Shown piece by piece: positions 1 to 22,689 of a stretch of DNA of 64,000 bases. Every line of letters starts with the position of its first letter. Positions within the stretch are counted from its first letter, which is position 1. This DNA comes from Ditylenchus dipsaci (lineage: Eukaryota > Nematoda > Chromadorea > Rhabditida > Anguinidae), in assembly GCA_004194705.1 (NCBI GenBank), contig SADC01000031.1, positions 186,001 to 250,000 of the forward strand, given 5' to 3'. The notes beneath the pieces were generated by a model. It had not been told where the DNA came from, did not search any database, and saw nothing but the letters and a program-made list of their open reading frames with translations. A program made the position numbers and the translations under genes.

Positions 1-66
1 ATAGAATGAGCCATATAAACAAAAATATGACAACAAGTACAGTACAGGAACACAGTGAATAACCAA

Positions 67-228
67 TACCGTATTCTCTTTAATAGAACGCCACTCTCTA
101 ATAGAACGCCACCTCTTAGGGCCAAAGTAGGTGGGTAAACCATGTTTTATTGCATTTTTAACACAAAGTCTAAAAACATTTTGGAGTTTAAAAAAACCCC
201 ATGGCGTTCTATTAAAAAGAATACGGTA
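67..228. repeat. TACCGTA-family MITE, short subtype
   Basis: Ends are TACCGTATTCTCTTTAATAG and its near reverse complement. The left arm repeats the phrase TAATAGAACGCCAC twice. The right arm carries the matching GGCGTTCTATTA. It is one of at least seven copies of this terminal-inverted-repeat family in the window; no coding capacity is seen. Confidence 0.75.
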
Positions 229-1161
229 AATTGGGTACGTCCTTTATTTATTGCGCGATAACAAACACACAAAACTTTTACAAATCAATCAAATCTCCGG
301 CCAGTGTCAGCGGCACTTTCTCGCGAATGCAGACTTTTGAGTTTAGGTAAAAGAGGGTGAAGAATGGATGCAACAATAATAGGCGGAAACTAAGGGCATA
401 GCAAAATTAACATTAGGATTACATTTACTTGGGTTAAATTATATAGAAAATCCATAAGTGAAGGTTTCTTGTCGCAAAAAGTTTTTTATTTGACAGTAGA
501 TTTTATATTCAAACTTTTCGCTAACTAAATAAATGAAAAACTGGCTCCAAAATGGCTCGGGCAGTCGAAATTTTCCGCTCCGGATCTGGCTCCGGCTCGG
601 AGCGGGAGCGGATTGCCAGCACTGGTCTATACACCGTATAAAAACAACTTTTTGTCGGTTGAAGCATCATGAAATGCGCATTTCAGACTTAATAGGTAAA
701 ACGATGGTTGGAAAGATTCTCATCACGTTGAAATTTTCCAGCTTTTATCATCACTTAGATCCGTAAGACCGACAGTAAGATTTTAAAGCTTGGTGGTTAA
801 AGTGACCGCACCGTCCGCTGGGCCCGACTTGTTAGGGCACAGCCAGGGATAAATTTCAGAAGATGGCAAAGTATTAAACGTACGGTTGGTCGAAAAACGG
901 TAAAAATGAAGACATGACGCCGATCGAATTTCCAAGAATACCGTCACTATCCTGGAAACGCCTAGTGTATCGCAAAATGCCAACGAAAGTGGTAGCAATC
1001 TAAAAGGTAATTTAATGGATCTTCATTTGCAATAAATGGTCAATGCGTGGATAAAATAGAACTGGTTTAGAATGATAGATTGAATGCGGCAACCCCTGAA
1101 TATAACTTTTTTTATATTATACAATTTATATTATTTTTATATTATATAAAGCAATATAATA
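229..1161. other. Intergenic, nothing recognised
   Basis: AT-rich sequence with no convincing exon. A short open stretch on the minus strand (998-783) is preceded by an acceptor-like TTTTAG, but its translation resembles no family I know. Confidence 0.5.
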
Positions 1162-1890
1162 CAGGGTGGCGCGTTATAAACTAGCCATCGAATTTTGGCC
1201 ATAACTTTTTTATTTTTCAACATTTCGTCGAAATTTTTATTTTATTCGAAAGAGGAATGGATGAGAAATCGATTGATACTTAACTTGTTCATTTTCGTAG
1301 CTGTTCTCATCGTTAAAAACATGTTTGATTGAAAAATTGGTTATTCTTGTTTTAGTCATGGTCTACACAGCTCAAGAGAAAGCCAAATGTGTCGAATGGC
1401 GCAACTGCTTGGATGAGAACTTTCCGCTCCGATGGATGGATCGAGGAACGCCGACTGCTCCCGCTCCTTTTGCGTGGCCTCCTTACTCACCTGATTTGAC
1501 CCGTGCGACTTCTTTCTTTGGGGATGGGTCAAGAGCCAAGTCTACACCACACCGATTGTCAACATGAATAAGCTTCGAGAAAGAATTGAACATGCCTTCG
1601 TAGGCCTTCCACAGCAGATGGTAAACAGTGCAATCGGTGCGTATGAAACACGTCTTGAATATTGCCTTGAAGTGAATGGAAAGAGCATTGAAATAGAATA
1701 TGAGTGAAAAATTGTTGTTATTTTTGTCTGTTGATGTTTAGGTGTGTTCAAATAAAGATTTCTCTGAAAGTTTGGTATAAATCGATTTCTCATCCATTCT
1801 TCTATCGAATGAAAAAAATTTCGACGAAATGTTGAAAAATAAAAAAGTTATGGCCAAAATTCGATGGCTACTTTATAATGCGCCACCCTG
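1162..1890 (+). mobile_element. Mariner-like deletion derivative with about 110-bp inverted ends
   Basis: The ends are CAGGGTGGCGCGTTATAAA and, in reverse complement, CAGGGTGGCGCATTATAAA. Similarity continues for about 110 bp through a stretch ending in CATTTCGTCGAAAT. The interior encodes a broken mariner-type transposase (separate entry). A TA precedes the left end and TG follows the right, so the expected TA duplication has decayed or was lost. Confidence 0.85.
1358..1707 (+). pseudogene. Truncated mariner transposase remnant
   Basis: The translation starts MVYTAQEKAKCVEWR, like the N-terminal start of mariner transposases. It jumps directly to LDENFPLRWMDRGTP and WPPYSPDLT, the signature near the end of the DDE/D catalytic domain. 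A second frame continues with KLRERIEHAFVGLPQQM and ends ...YETRLEYCLEVNGKSIE, matching the usual C-terminus. Most of the DNA-binding domain and the first catalytic aspartates are deleted and there is a frame break near 1564, so it cannot be active. Family assignment is by recognition, not by search. Confidence 0.8.
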
Positions 1891-3020
1891 TGCTTCTTAG
1901 AAACAAGATTTCAAAGAAATTAAAAAAGATAAATATTTTTGGCGTGTTTCTTGTGATTTTGATGTTCGTATGTTTCTGTTTTTGTAAGTAAAAGTGTCAA
2001 GTTTTGGGTGGTGAGAGAAGAACCACATCATTTAAACTATTTTTCTGCAACCATTATTTAGGTTTCTATCAAAACAATTTTTTTGAACTTTTATTCAACT
2101 TCTGTGGTTGCTTTAAAATATTTTTTTTGTAAAACTTTTTATTTAAATTACTATCTACTACGCTTCTATACAAACTTCTTTGTTTTTAACTAATTTTTAC
2201 GGGGTAAAGCATGTTTTTGTCTTGCTCAAAGTGACTCAGAATGACCACCCACTTATTCTGACTCAGAATTAAAGCCACCGAATTAACTGTAGGATTTCTT
2301 GTATATCACTCGAGAAGTTCTGTAACTTATTCGGTGGGTCTCATTCTGAATCAGTATTGGAGTCACCGAATTACACGAAAAATTCTACAGTTAATTCGGT
2401 GGGTCTGACTCTGAAACAGAACAATAACCGTGAAATAATATACTATAAATTCCACTGTGAACTTGCTGAATTTAATACTGATTCAGAGCAAGTAGGTAGT
2501 TATTCTGTGTCATTAAAAAAAAGTTGTTAGTGAGACAGAAGATAAAAAATAATAATAAAAATATCTGGAGGCGTTTCATATACCAATAAGATATAAAAAA
2601 TTTGGATATTTCCTTACAAGCTTAAATTTTAGGTGCATACACTCGAGTTGCTGAGTTTTGTCCTTGGATCTCTCAAATGACCAACTACGAGGCCAAGTGT
2701 TTGGACATGACCAAAACAGCAAGTCAACAAACAGGCTAACTTATTAAAACAACAACTTGAACATAACTAAATATAAGCAGTTATTATACAATAATACAGA
2801 AAATAAATAATCAACTATCTAAAGTTAATGCCAGAGATCTATTCTAACACCACTTTTTTATAAAAATTAATTGGCAGTTAAATGTCGGGTAAACTTAGCA
2901 CATGCCATTTTTCTCAACCAAAATGTTTACTTTTTTGCCGACCCTGACTTTTTTTCATTAGCCTAATATCAACATTTTTGTTGACAAGAAAATTTTAGTT
3001 GCTATAAAATGGTTTTAGAA
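1891..3020. other. Intergenic with diverged inverted repeats
   Basis: No gene seen. Between about 2224 and 2500 the phrases CACCGAATTA, AATTCGGTGG and CTGACTCAGA recur in both orientations, suggesting an eroded palindromic element. The rest is AT-rich and featureless. Confidence 0.5.
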
Positions 3021-3028
3021 AAGTAAGC

Positions 3029-3624
3029 GGCTTGAGTATAGAATCCCCCCCCCCGCCCGCGCAGAGTGCTCAGATGCAAGAGATAACTTCATATTCGTGT
3101 TTCTCGACCCCGTTTCATGAGAAAACCGGCTGTTTTTTTTTTGTTCTGAGAAAAAAAAATTTCGAACCACAGAGGAGTATCATGGGTATCAAGGTTTTTT
3201 AGTCGAAATTTGAAAAGGGGGCTTGAGAGTTAGAGATGCGCGCACACACTTACCTTAGACATGATTCCGAGAAGCACTCTTGATCAAAAAATGCATATAG
3301 AGTATCTTTTTGCCACGGCCCAGTTGAAAAACATGGTGAGAGGTCGAAGAATACAATAAATTTCTAACGTTTTGCCATAAAAGTGGCCTCCTTTTATTCC
3401 CTTATTCTCCCAATACAGCCATTATTCCGTTAAAAATTCAAAAAGCGCCAATTTAAATTTTTGAAATTTTGACTAAAAAACCATGATACCCCCCTGTGGT
3501 TCGAAATATTTTTTCTCAGAATCCAAAAAACAGCCGGCTTTCTCATGAAATCGGGGTCGAGAAACACGAATATGAAGTTATCTTCTCCATCCGACCACTC
3601 TGCGGGGGATTCTATACTGCAACC
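3029..3624. mobile_element. MITE with long inverted ends and 8-bp TSD (AAGTAAGC)
   Basis: Terminal sequences GGCTTGAGTATAGAATCCCC and (reverse complement) GGTTGCAGTATAGAATCCCC extend into inverted arms of roughly 190 bp. The element is flanked by identical 8-bp copies of AAGTAAGC at 3021-3028 and 3625-3632. An 8-bp duplication fits hAT or P superfamilies. Relatives lie at 17692-18530, 22690-23406 and 26000-26680. Open frames inside are not genes. Confidence 0.85.
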
Positions 3625-4092
3625 AAGTAAGCAAAATGTTACTGTACGAAAAGTTTTCATTTTTAATACTATAGGGCTTTTTATTTTCAGCATGTTGACG
3701 CCAAAATTGCCCACATTTTACGAGACATACCATATTTTCTCTAATTCCACCCATGAGGACGGAATTTTCCAACACTCTGAAAAACGGAAAAATGGTGTTG
3801 ACCTAGACATGTTTGGTTGAAAGTCCAAAAAGTAAGACGATACAGCTCGTGAAAGTTAAAAAAATTCAAAAGACACAAAATAAAGAGAGAAAGTGGAGTT
3901 AGAGAAATTACGGTGTTTTTCATATACAATAAAGTTTTATTTTAATGTGCAACTGTTAGCCACTTCTTGTAGCGCATCTCACTGGCTACAAAATGGGTGT
4001 AAATTTGACTGACAGGGAAACTACCCAAGCTGTGTTTTCGATTTGATTTAAGAGTTTAAGAGTAAGAGTTTATGTTGGTCGGTTTGGTGTGT

Positions 4093-4459
4093 AAAATTTT
4101 AATATTGTCGGTGGACAGCGAGAAAAATGATGAAGACAGGCAGCGAAAAATTATTTCTTCGTTGATTTCAGCCATTTTTCACATTAGCATAGAATTATTC
4201 AAATTAAAACTCCCGCAATTCTCGACAACTACTTATGGACTAATTACACTGCTTTTTACCTACAATAAAATTAATACAACCAAATATTATCACAATTCGC
4301 GAAACAAACAAAGAAAAAATTTCCGCAGTGGCCACTTAAAATTTGTGGGATACTTTGGCTTCAGATTTTTTAAAACCGGGGGAGTGAACACTTTTTCTCA
4401 CTTTCTGGCTGCCAGTCTTCATCATTTTTCTCGGTGTCTGCCGACAATATTAAAATTTG
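4093..4459. repeat. Foldback element
   Basis: About 52-bp arms at 4093-4145 and 4408-4459 are inverted copies, including AATATTGTCGG and GAGAAAAATGATGAAGAC. A 146-codon open frame spans the whole hairpin and is therefore not accepted as a gene. Confidence 0.7.
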
Positions 4460-4659
4460 AAATCACGTCGAAAAGACATCTCACGTGGTTTCTTTGTGAG
4501 AATTTTTTTTGAAAAGATGAGTTAAAAACACCATGCCAATAACACAATTTTAAACAAAAGGATATTGCCTGATAAATAAAGAATAAGCCAAGGCAAGCTC
4601 TTTTATTAGATATACACACAAATTCGTGTGGGTACTTATCCCGTTTATCTGGTGCGCAT

Positions 4660-4802
4660 TTTAGGCTTTAAGTTTAGGCAAGGCTAGGGCGGCGTATGTT
4701 AGAAAGGACTAAAACATGTTTTTCTTACTTTTTAAGTTGAAAAACATTTTTGAGTGCGTCCTTACTTCTCCTGACCTACCCTTGCCTAAATCTAAGCCTA
4801 TA
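4660..4802. repeat. Palindromic 'TTTAGGCTTTAGGC' MITE
   Basis: Inverted ends TTAGGCTTTAAGTTTAGGCA and TGCCTAAATCTAAGCCTA. It belongs to a dispersed family also seen at 9813-9936, around 11990-12325 and 27480-27670, sharing the inner phrase GGCAAGGGTAGG...GCGTATGTTAGGA. Confidence 0.7.
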
Positions 4803-5662
4803 AAATGTAAAAATAATTGAAAAATGACCCTAAAATATCCTAAAAAGACCATTTGGCCTTCATGAGTTGAAGTAAAAATTTCTGAATTTTTTTTAAATTT
4901 TTTGAATGGAAACTGTTTAGAAACGTTTCTTGTATCGTATTAAGCAGAAAAAATGAGCTTAGGTCCTGTTTTGGGTCATTTTCCAAAATTTTGGGGGTGG
5001 GGTATACGGGGAAGTACCTTCGTGTGGTTAAAAAATTGATCAATTATCTTATGCACGTAAATTTTTTTAGAAATTTTTATTTTTCAAAAATAAATTTGCT
5101 TTATAGAAATTTTTTTATAATGGCAGCAAAGCGATTATTAAAACTTGAACATTCGCACAATATTGTTCTGAGGCCAGCGTCGTATACAGTACTTTCTTAG
5201 CTCGTTATAGCCAAAAACGAAGATACCAAACAAACCAACTACAACCCAACATTGCCAAGGAGCGGGTGCTCCCCCAAGAAAAGTGTTGACACCTTAATTT
5301 TTTTATTTTTTGCAAAGAGTATAATCCGTCGATAAATTTATTGAATTTTCGTATAAGGAAACGCCCATAAATTGTCAGACTGACAAGCCATTTCAGAACT
5401 AACCCACCTCCTGCTGTCAGATTTTGTTAGATTGGCAAGTAACCATTTTTTTTACCGCCATTCCCACTTTCCTGTCAGTCTGACATAATTTATGGATGTT
5501 TCCTGACCTCAAATGAGCATCCCTCTTTCGTCTTAAATCATGTTCTTGGCATTAAGCTTTTGACTCAATTTTCGAAGATTGCCCCACACAAGCAGCCACC
5601 CGTTTTGTAGTCACAAAAATTAGCTACAGAAGGGGTGGTAACTTACAAGGGAACCGTTCGAA

Positions 5663-6228
5663 CTGTGCCCCCTAACGTAAATCTGATGCATTCATCTTGT
5701 AGCCCATGGTTGATTTGATTAGTATAAAAAAAGTCCTGGCGGCGGACAGAGAATACTCAAAGAGAATACTCGGAAACTCAAAAAATCCCGAAAAAATGCT
5801 AATTTTGGATATTTCAGTGACTCAATGCTCAGATTTTCGTTTGTCAGGTGGTCCTTCTGATCATTATGACCTTGTTTTACTTTTCGATTTTGCTACTGAC
5901 AGTGAGGATTTTAAAAAAATTTGTATTTAAAAATACAAATTTCACAGATTTGTCCTTTGAACATTTGAATTTTTAAATATTTAAAACAAAAGTCTTAAAA
6001 AACTCACTGTAAGAAGCAAAATAAAAAGTATCATAAGGTCATAACGATCAGAATGATCACTTGATAAACAAAAAACTGAGCATTGATTTTCAAATTAAAC
6101 TAATCCAAAATTAGCATTTTTTCAAGATTTTTGAGTTTCCGGCCTCAAACTGAAAATTTTATTCTGTGCCCGCCGCCAGGACCATACCATAGGCTACATG
6201 CATCAGATTAACATTAGGCGGGGGACAG
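5663..6228. mobile_element. Foldback TIR element of about 566 bp
   Basis: Ends CTGTGCCCCCTAACGTAAAT and (reverse complement) CTGTCCCCCGCCTAATGTTA, both followed by CTGATGCAT. The inner halves are also inverted copies, meeting near 5940. The 74-codon open frame inside is rejected. It lies 3' of the last placed ATPase exon. Confidence 0.75.
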
Positions 6229-6352
6229 CTTGAAAGGTTTTATTGTTAGCTGAAAGCAGTCCTTAAAAAATAAGCGAAAAGCACAATGTCAAAATTATCA
6301 TTTTTGAATAATGGGCCGGATTATTAGAGTTTCTACGTAAGCAAATATTTAC

Positions 6353-17231
<10,879 letters not shown>

Positions 17232-17254
17232 GTTTAGCGAGAAAAGCTGAAATT
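17232..17254 (-). promoter_or_regulatory. Acceptor-like site just before the ATPase ATG (possible trans-splice site)
   Basis: On the minus strand ATCAATTTCAG ends at 17247 and is followed by 15 nt (CTTTTCTCGCTAAAC) and the ATG at 17231. An acceptor this close to a start codon, with no upstream coding exon, fits spliced-leader trans-splicing. A cis-spliced 5' UTR exon is the alternative. Confidence 0.5.
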
Positions 17255-17415
17255 GATGTGAAAGACTATTTTTCAATTATAAAAAACATCATTTGGCTAT
17301 ACATGTGTTCGGCTAACTCCCAAAAAGTATGCCTTGGTCCCGCTGTTGTTTATTATCAAAAAAATTTTGATACTTTCAAAACCATTTTTTAACTACGATC
17401 CACTTCAGATTTAGT

Positions 17416-18602
17416 GTAACCCCAAATTTTGTTCTCGGTCCAACACTTTTTTGTCCCAGATTTCAAATGCTTTGCCAGTTGTCTTTGGTTAGTCTGATCG
17501 GAAAAACTTGCTGATCGTTTTCGTGAATACAAGCAGCTTTGCTAAAAAGACCCGCTTCTCTCGATTAAGTGCAGCCTCTTCGAGAGGCGCGAAGATTTTC
17601 GGCAAAACTGCTGTGATTCTAGAAAACGATCGGCAAAATCGGAATCCTTGGGATACTTGTGATTAGACTGACGACTCAGATTTGGCAAAAGGGTTGCAGT
17701 ATAGAATCCCCCCCCCCCCACGGGGACTGATCAGATCGAGAAGATAACATCATATTCGTGTTTCTCGACCCCGATTTCATGAGAAAGCCGGCTGTTTTTT
17801 TAACTCTGAGAAAAAAAATTTTTACGAACCACAGGGGGTATCATGGTTTTGAGTCGAAATTTGAAAAATTTAAATTGGCGCCTTTTGAATTTTAAAAGGA
17901 ATAAGGGCTGTATTGGAGCGGAAGGGAATAAAAGGGGCCACTTTTATGGCAGAACGTTAAAAGTTCAAAATTTTCGTATTCTTCGCCTGCCTCACCATGT
18001 TTTTCAACTGGGCCGTGGTAAAAAAGACTCTATATGCATTTTATGGTCAAGAGTACTTCTCGGAATCATGTCTAAGGTAAGTGGGTGTGCGCATCTCAAC
18101 TCCAAGCTTGAGCTTGGGGCTTGGAGTTGAGATGCGCACACCCACATACCTTAGACACAAATCACTCGAAAGTGACTCTGGATGCATGAAAAAGCATGCA
18201 TACCAGAGTTTATTTATGCGGTAGGCCCCAGTATTCAAAACTATGTTCAACATCTTCTTGTTAGTGGGCCCTGAGTCATTAGTGCCCCTTTATTCCCTTC
18301 CCCTCCCTATACAGCCCTTAATCCCTCTAAAATTCAAAAGGCGCCAATTCAAATTTTTCAAATTTTGACTAAAAAACCATGATACCCCCCTGTGGATCGA
18401 AAATTTTTTTTCTCAGAACCATAAAAATAGCCGGCTTTCTCATGAAATCGGGGTCGAGAAACACGAATATGATGTTATCTCCTCGATCTGATCAGTCCCC
18501 GTGGGGGGGGGGGGATTCTATACTCAAACCGGCAAAAGTATTTAAAACCTGGGACAAAAAAGTGTCGGACCCTAGGCGGAAACGTACTTTTTGGGGTTAC
18601 AT
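17416..18602. repeat. Older TIR element upstream of the ATPase, host of a later insertion
   Basis: Left arm carries TGTAACCCCAAA and CCAACACTTTTTTGTCCCAG; the right arm is the diverged reverse complement (to 18602). The 839-bp MITE at 17692-18530 sits inside it. Any ATPase promoter must lie in or beyond this repeat; I see no clear core promoter. Confidence 0.55.
17692..18530. mobile_element. MITE with 8-bp TSD (GGCAAAAG), same family as 3029-3624
   Basis: Ends GGTTGCAGTATAGAATCCCC and (reverse complement) GGTTTGAGTATAGAATCCCC. Exact 8-bp duplications GGCAAAAG at 17684-17691 and 18531-18538. The centre holds a hairpin of GTGTGCGCATCTCAACTCCA and a motif with GACTCTGGATGCATG that recurs through the window. 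Confidence 0.9.
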
Positions 18603-18666
18603 CAACCAGGGAACCTGCAGAAGTGTTTTTTTTTGAAAGACTTCATTGTTGCGGTTATTCGCTACT

Positions 18667-19685
18667 AGGGTCCAAAATTGCAGCAAAAATTTTGCTGCAT
18701 TTCAGCAAAATTTTGCTGCATTTTTTGTTTCCTAGATATTACGACTCTTTCATTTTCTGAACTAAATTTTTCGCTTTTTCTACCTGGAGTCATAAAATGT
18801 ATCAACGACCCGTATAAAATAAATAATTCGGCTACATGCAGCCCGTCAAAGTCACTCGAAAAATGGAAGCGGCTTTCGTATGCGCATTGCCCAGGTCACA
18901 GGTTCAAATCCCCTGGATGCATACCGTATTTACCTCATTTTATTTTCAAGGTGGGTATGAAAATCATGCTCATTCTCATGGGTATCCAACAAAAGCATCA
19001 TCTCAGGTTTAACAACTATGAAAGTTGAGTTGCAGGCTATAGCCTTCTTGAATTAACTACTTCATTTTTGGGTTTTCCTTGACTGATTTTTTCTGTACTT
19101 TTTCTATAAGTACAGAGTGACGAAATGAAATTCTGGCACTTATAAAAATCAACGTACGAACCCCTTGTCCGGTCGGTTTCGACTTTTGGGTGGCAAGCCC
19201 TGTGAAACCTCCACAATAATGGTCGGCTGTGATGAAAAGCACAAGCACAGAGCTCCTAGACAGCTTGAATACTGGAGCTACCTACGAAAATTTTTAAAGT
19301 GCCGAATATCCGTTTCTGAGAGCATGAGCCTCATTTTCATAAAAATGAGCTAAAAATACGGTATGCACCCAGGGGATTTAAACCTGTGATATGGGCAACG
19401 CGTATACGAAAGCCGCTTCGTCTTTTCGAGTGACCTTGACGGGCTGCATGTAGCCGAATTATTTATTTTATATGGGTCGTTGATACATTTTCTGACTTCA
19501 GGTAGAAAAAGTGAAAATTTTTGTTCAAAGAATGAAAGAGTCGTAATATGTAGGGAACAAAAGAAAATGCAGAAATTTTTGTTGAAATGCAGCAAAATTT
19601 TCGCTGCATTTTGCTGTTTTTAATAAACACAAAACGCCAAATATTTTTGCTGCATTTCAGCAAATTTGCTGTTTTTGCGAACCAT
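18667..19685. repeat. 1-kb inverted repeat carrying a tRNA-like B box in each arm
   Basis: Outer arms contain GCAGCAAAATTTTGCTGCAT-type repeats and are inverted copies over about 340 bp. Inside the left arm GGTTCAAATCC (18901-18911) is an exact pol III B box; the right arm has the related GGTTTAAATCC inverted near 19376-19386. I could not fold a full tRNA or find a good A box, so this is called a tRNA-like or SINE-derived segment only. Confidence 0.55.
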
Positions 19686-19782
19686 GATTTTTGGGCAAAA
19701 AATTGGTAAAAAATATTCCCAAAGAATTTGCATTGGTCTTCTACGCTGTTATTTCTAGGCTAAAGAAACGACCAAACCCAAA

Positions 19783-20018
19783 TACCGTATTTACTGTATT
19801 AAATCCCCACCCTCTAATAACGGACCTTATATCTCAGCCTAGAGCGAACATTTCGCAAATCTGTTTTTTGCGTTTTCTTAGTTGCCGCGAGTTTACTTGA
19901 TTACACTTTTCAAATTTTGGTTGAGCACCCGAAAATCTCAAAATCAACCTCAAAATTTTTCGATTTTTTAGAGGTTGAAAAATAACTCCCATGGGGACTT
20001 AATACAGTAAATACGGTA
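19783..20018. repeat. TACCGTA-family MITE
   Basis: Ends TACCGTATTTACTGTATTAA and its inverse. The interior (GCAAATCTGTTTTTTGCGTT ... GTTGAGCACCCGAAAATCTC) is shared with the copies at 40557 and 60625. Confidence 0.8.
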
Positions 20019-21086
20019 TAGCAAATCATACTAATTTGACTTACATAATAGACAAAACTAAATTTTAAAATTTTTCATTCACGAGTAATTAATGTGTTAA
20101 TGAGTATGATTTTGGTATTCTTTTAAATAGATGAACAAAAATGATCTTTTGGGGGGGGGCAATGATAGTACAGGACTATCTTTACTGAAGATCAACAACT
20201 ATAGACCTAAAACCACTGACAACCACATCAAAAAAGCCTTTAAATGACGTCCAAGAATACACTAAAGTACACAAATAGGCCAGTGTCAAACCTAATTAGT
20301 CGACTGTTTTAAAAAAATGTATTGCAGAAGATCAGCAACTTTTTGACTATCATATTCATACAAAGAAGTTATTGATGAAAGTTTCAAAAAAAAGTTGTCG
20401 GTCTTTTCGATAATGCTAATGTTGTGAGATTTTTTTTATTTTGAGCGGCCAAATAGCTGCGATCTCCAAAAAACCTAACCGCCATCAGCTAAGCCTAAGT
20501 AATACAGAGTACTGCAGATACAGTCAAATCTCAATTCAGCGATAAACCTCTGCTCCCCCTGCCCTACCTCTGGAAGGCCATAAATTTAGAGTATAACTGT
20601 ATTTAAAAACCAAAAAAACTTCTGCAGGGCGATATCGCAAAAATTGCTGTTTCAAAAAAAAAATTTAACAAATAAAATATTGAAAAAATGTTGACCTCAA
20701 ACAAAACTTCTTATCGAGAATCGTTAAAAATCCTTCGTCTTAAGTTCAAAAAATCAAATGCCATAAAAGTTTATTGGCAAACATACACAGCAGAGTACTT
20801 GACTCATCGATAAAAGTAGCCCGGCGAACAGTAGACAATCAACAGCAAGAGTGTGTTAAACAATCAAAACTCTTTCTATCCTGCCCCTGTCAAACCCGCC
20901 TTACTATTATTGCTTTCGGTTCTACGCACAACATTTAATGCTGCCTTAGTGTTCCTGCCTAAATTTATTACCGCTTAAGGAAGAGGAGAAAAGTAATAGA
21001 TGCGCAAGCAAAATAGAAAGTTGAACAACTAGGAATCAAAGTCTAAATAGTAATGATAACAAAACATGTGTGAGTGTAGCTGTATT
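20019..21086. other. Intergenic, nothing recognised
   Basis: AT-rich. A pair of CAGTCAAATCTCA / AACTGTATTT ends near 20520-20605 hints at a small eroded DNA transposon. No coding exon seen. Confidence 0.45.
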
Positions 21087-21088
21087 TA

Positions 21089-21489
21089 CAGGGTGTTTTA
21101 AGAAATGTGGACACCTTCGTACGCCATAAATTTTTTAGAGACAGGTTTTTTTACATTCTGTAATTCAGATCGACTCAGAATTCGATAGAAATTGATTCGG
21201 TATATAATGTTGAAAACACGATTATCGCTTGGTCCCCCTGTGCTTTGGCTCTTGCCTATCCAGAGGCCATTCAAAGACCAGGGTTAAAACCACATGGGAC
21301 TAAGCGAAAATCGTGTCTTGGACATTATATACAAGAAAATTCTTATAGAATTTTTAGTAGGGTTACGTTTTTTTAGTAGGGTTAGGCCAACCCTAATTTT
21401 TAGTCGATCTACGTTCACATAATTTTAAAAAACCGCCCCCGAAAAAATTTATGGGTGCTCAAAGGTTTCCTCATTATTGAAAGACCCTG
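21089..21489. mobile_element. Mariner-type MITE with TA duplication
   Basis: Ends CAGGGTGTTTTAAGAAATGT and (reverse complement) CAGGGTCTTTCAATAATGAG; TA flanks both sides (21087-21088, 21490-21491). The inner GATTATCGCTTGGTCCCCCT also has an inverted partner. Non-coding. Confidence 0.75.
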
Positions 21490-21978
21490 TACATTAGAAA
21501 CAACAGAAAACATGACACTATAAACAAGTTAAAAGATTTAAAAGTGTAATTAATTACTGCTCAGGTGCTAAAAAAGTACAAAAATTTGTTTTGGTAAATA
21601 AAATTCTAGTTGGGGTTAGAATGAAATTTATATAAAAATTTAATTCTTGTTGTAGTAAAGTAGATTTTGCGTATGATTTGGTCACTTTTTGGCGAAAAGT
21701 CATTTTATTTGACTGTTCATTTTCGAACACCGGAAATAAAGATTTTGACTTGAAATGTCAAAAAATTTCAATAATTTCTAGGTTCTAAATAAAGTAAGAT
21801 AAGAGCCCTGATCAATGCACACTGAGGTCACTCTAAATTAGGGCTTTATCTAATTTTTACATTTTATTGAACAAAAAATTTTATACAGCCAACATAACAG
21901 CCTAATTCCAATAATAGTATTCAAAAGTTTTATCCTTGATATTTCTGTTTTCTGCCCACTCTGTAGTCGATCGATGTA

Positions 21979-22224
21979 CAGTCAAACCTCGATAAGCCGG
22001 CAGCCCCAAAGTTCGTTCCAGCCTTGGGTCCGACACTTTTTAACACAATTTTCGAAAGCCTTTTACGGTTCTGTTTTTACAGTCTGGTCGAAAATATCCT
22101 CAGGATTTCGATTTTGCCGATCAATTTTTAAAAATCATGCAATTTCATCATTTAAAAAAGTAAAACCTCGATAAGCCGGCACCCCTTTTTCAAAAAAGAG
22201 GTGCCGGCTTATCGAGGTTTTACT
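21979..22224. mobile_element. pogo/Tc1-like MITE
   Basis: Left end CAGTCAAACCTCGATAAGCC. The right part carries a perfect 30-bp-class hairpin of AGTAAAACCTCGATAAGCCG around 22160-22224. These AACCTCGATAAG ends are typical of small pogo/Tc1-related elements. Confidence 0.65.
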
Positions 22225-22689
22225 TTTTTACCCAAATTTTGTTTTCTTTTCAAAAAACTGATCCAGTCTAAACAACTCCAAACACAATGGTTCACACTAG
22301 TTTGGAGTGGTTTTTGATGATTAGGATTAAGATTTTGAGCAACTGAGCCAACCAGAGTGAGATTCTAATGCACGCAATTTTTTTTAGAAAAAGTTCACCA
22401 TCCCTTTAGTAAAAGCCCCCCCCCCCAAACCAACTTTCAGTGGCTTTTGGCCATTCTTGGGTGGAATTCTGAGCGATACAAATTATTTTTTCACTAAAAG
22501 TACCAATTTTCGTGAATTTTTTGAAATAAATTTAGGAAATACCAAAATTAGTGAAGTGAATAAGTAATTTGGTGCGATAAATGATTAATTTAGTGGGATA
22601 AAAAAAATTATGTTTGAAATTCAAGTTTTGTGGAGTGAAAAATTAATTTGGTAGGAGAAAGTAAATAAATTTGTGGGTGAAAGCGATTG
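22225..22689. other. Intergenic, low-complexity
   Basis: No gene seen. From 22540 to 22680 the phrase TTTAGTGAAGTGAATAA / TTGGTGCGATAAATG is repeated in degenerate form. Confidence 0.4.

Noticed and set aside
3545..3820. 91-codon plus-strand open frame and two opposed minus-strand frames
   Set aside because: They fall in the right arm of the 8-bp-TSD MITE and run across its boundary.
4072..4512. 146-codon plus-strand open frame
   Set aside because: It spans a foldback element whose two arms encode mirror sequences; no domain or splice context.
5706..5930. 74-codon open frame
   Set aside because: Lies inside a 566-bp inverted-repeat element; no family resemblance.
18835..18920. Possible tRNA gene around GGTTCAAATCC
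   Set aside because: The T stem does not pair well and no acceptor stem or A box could be fitted.
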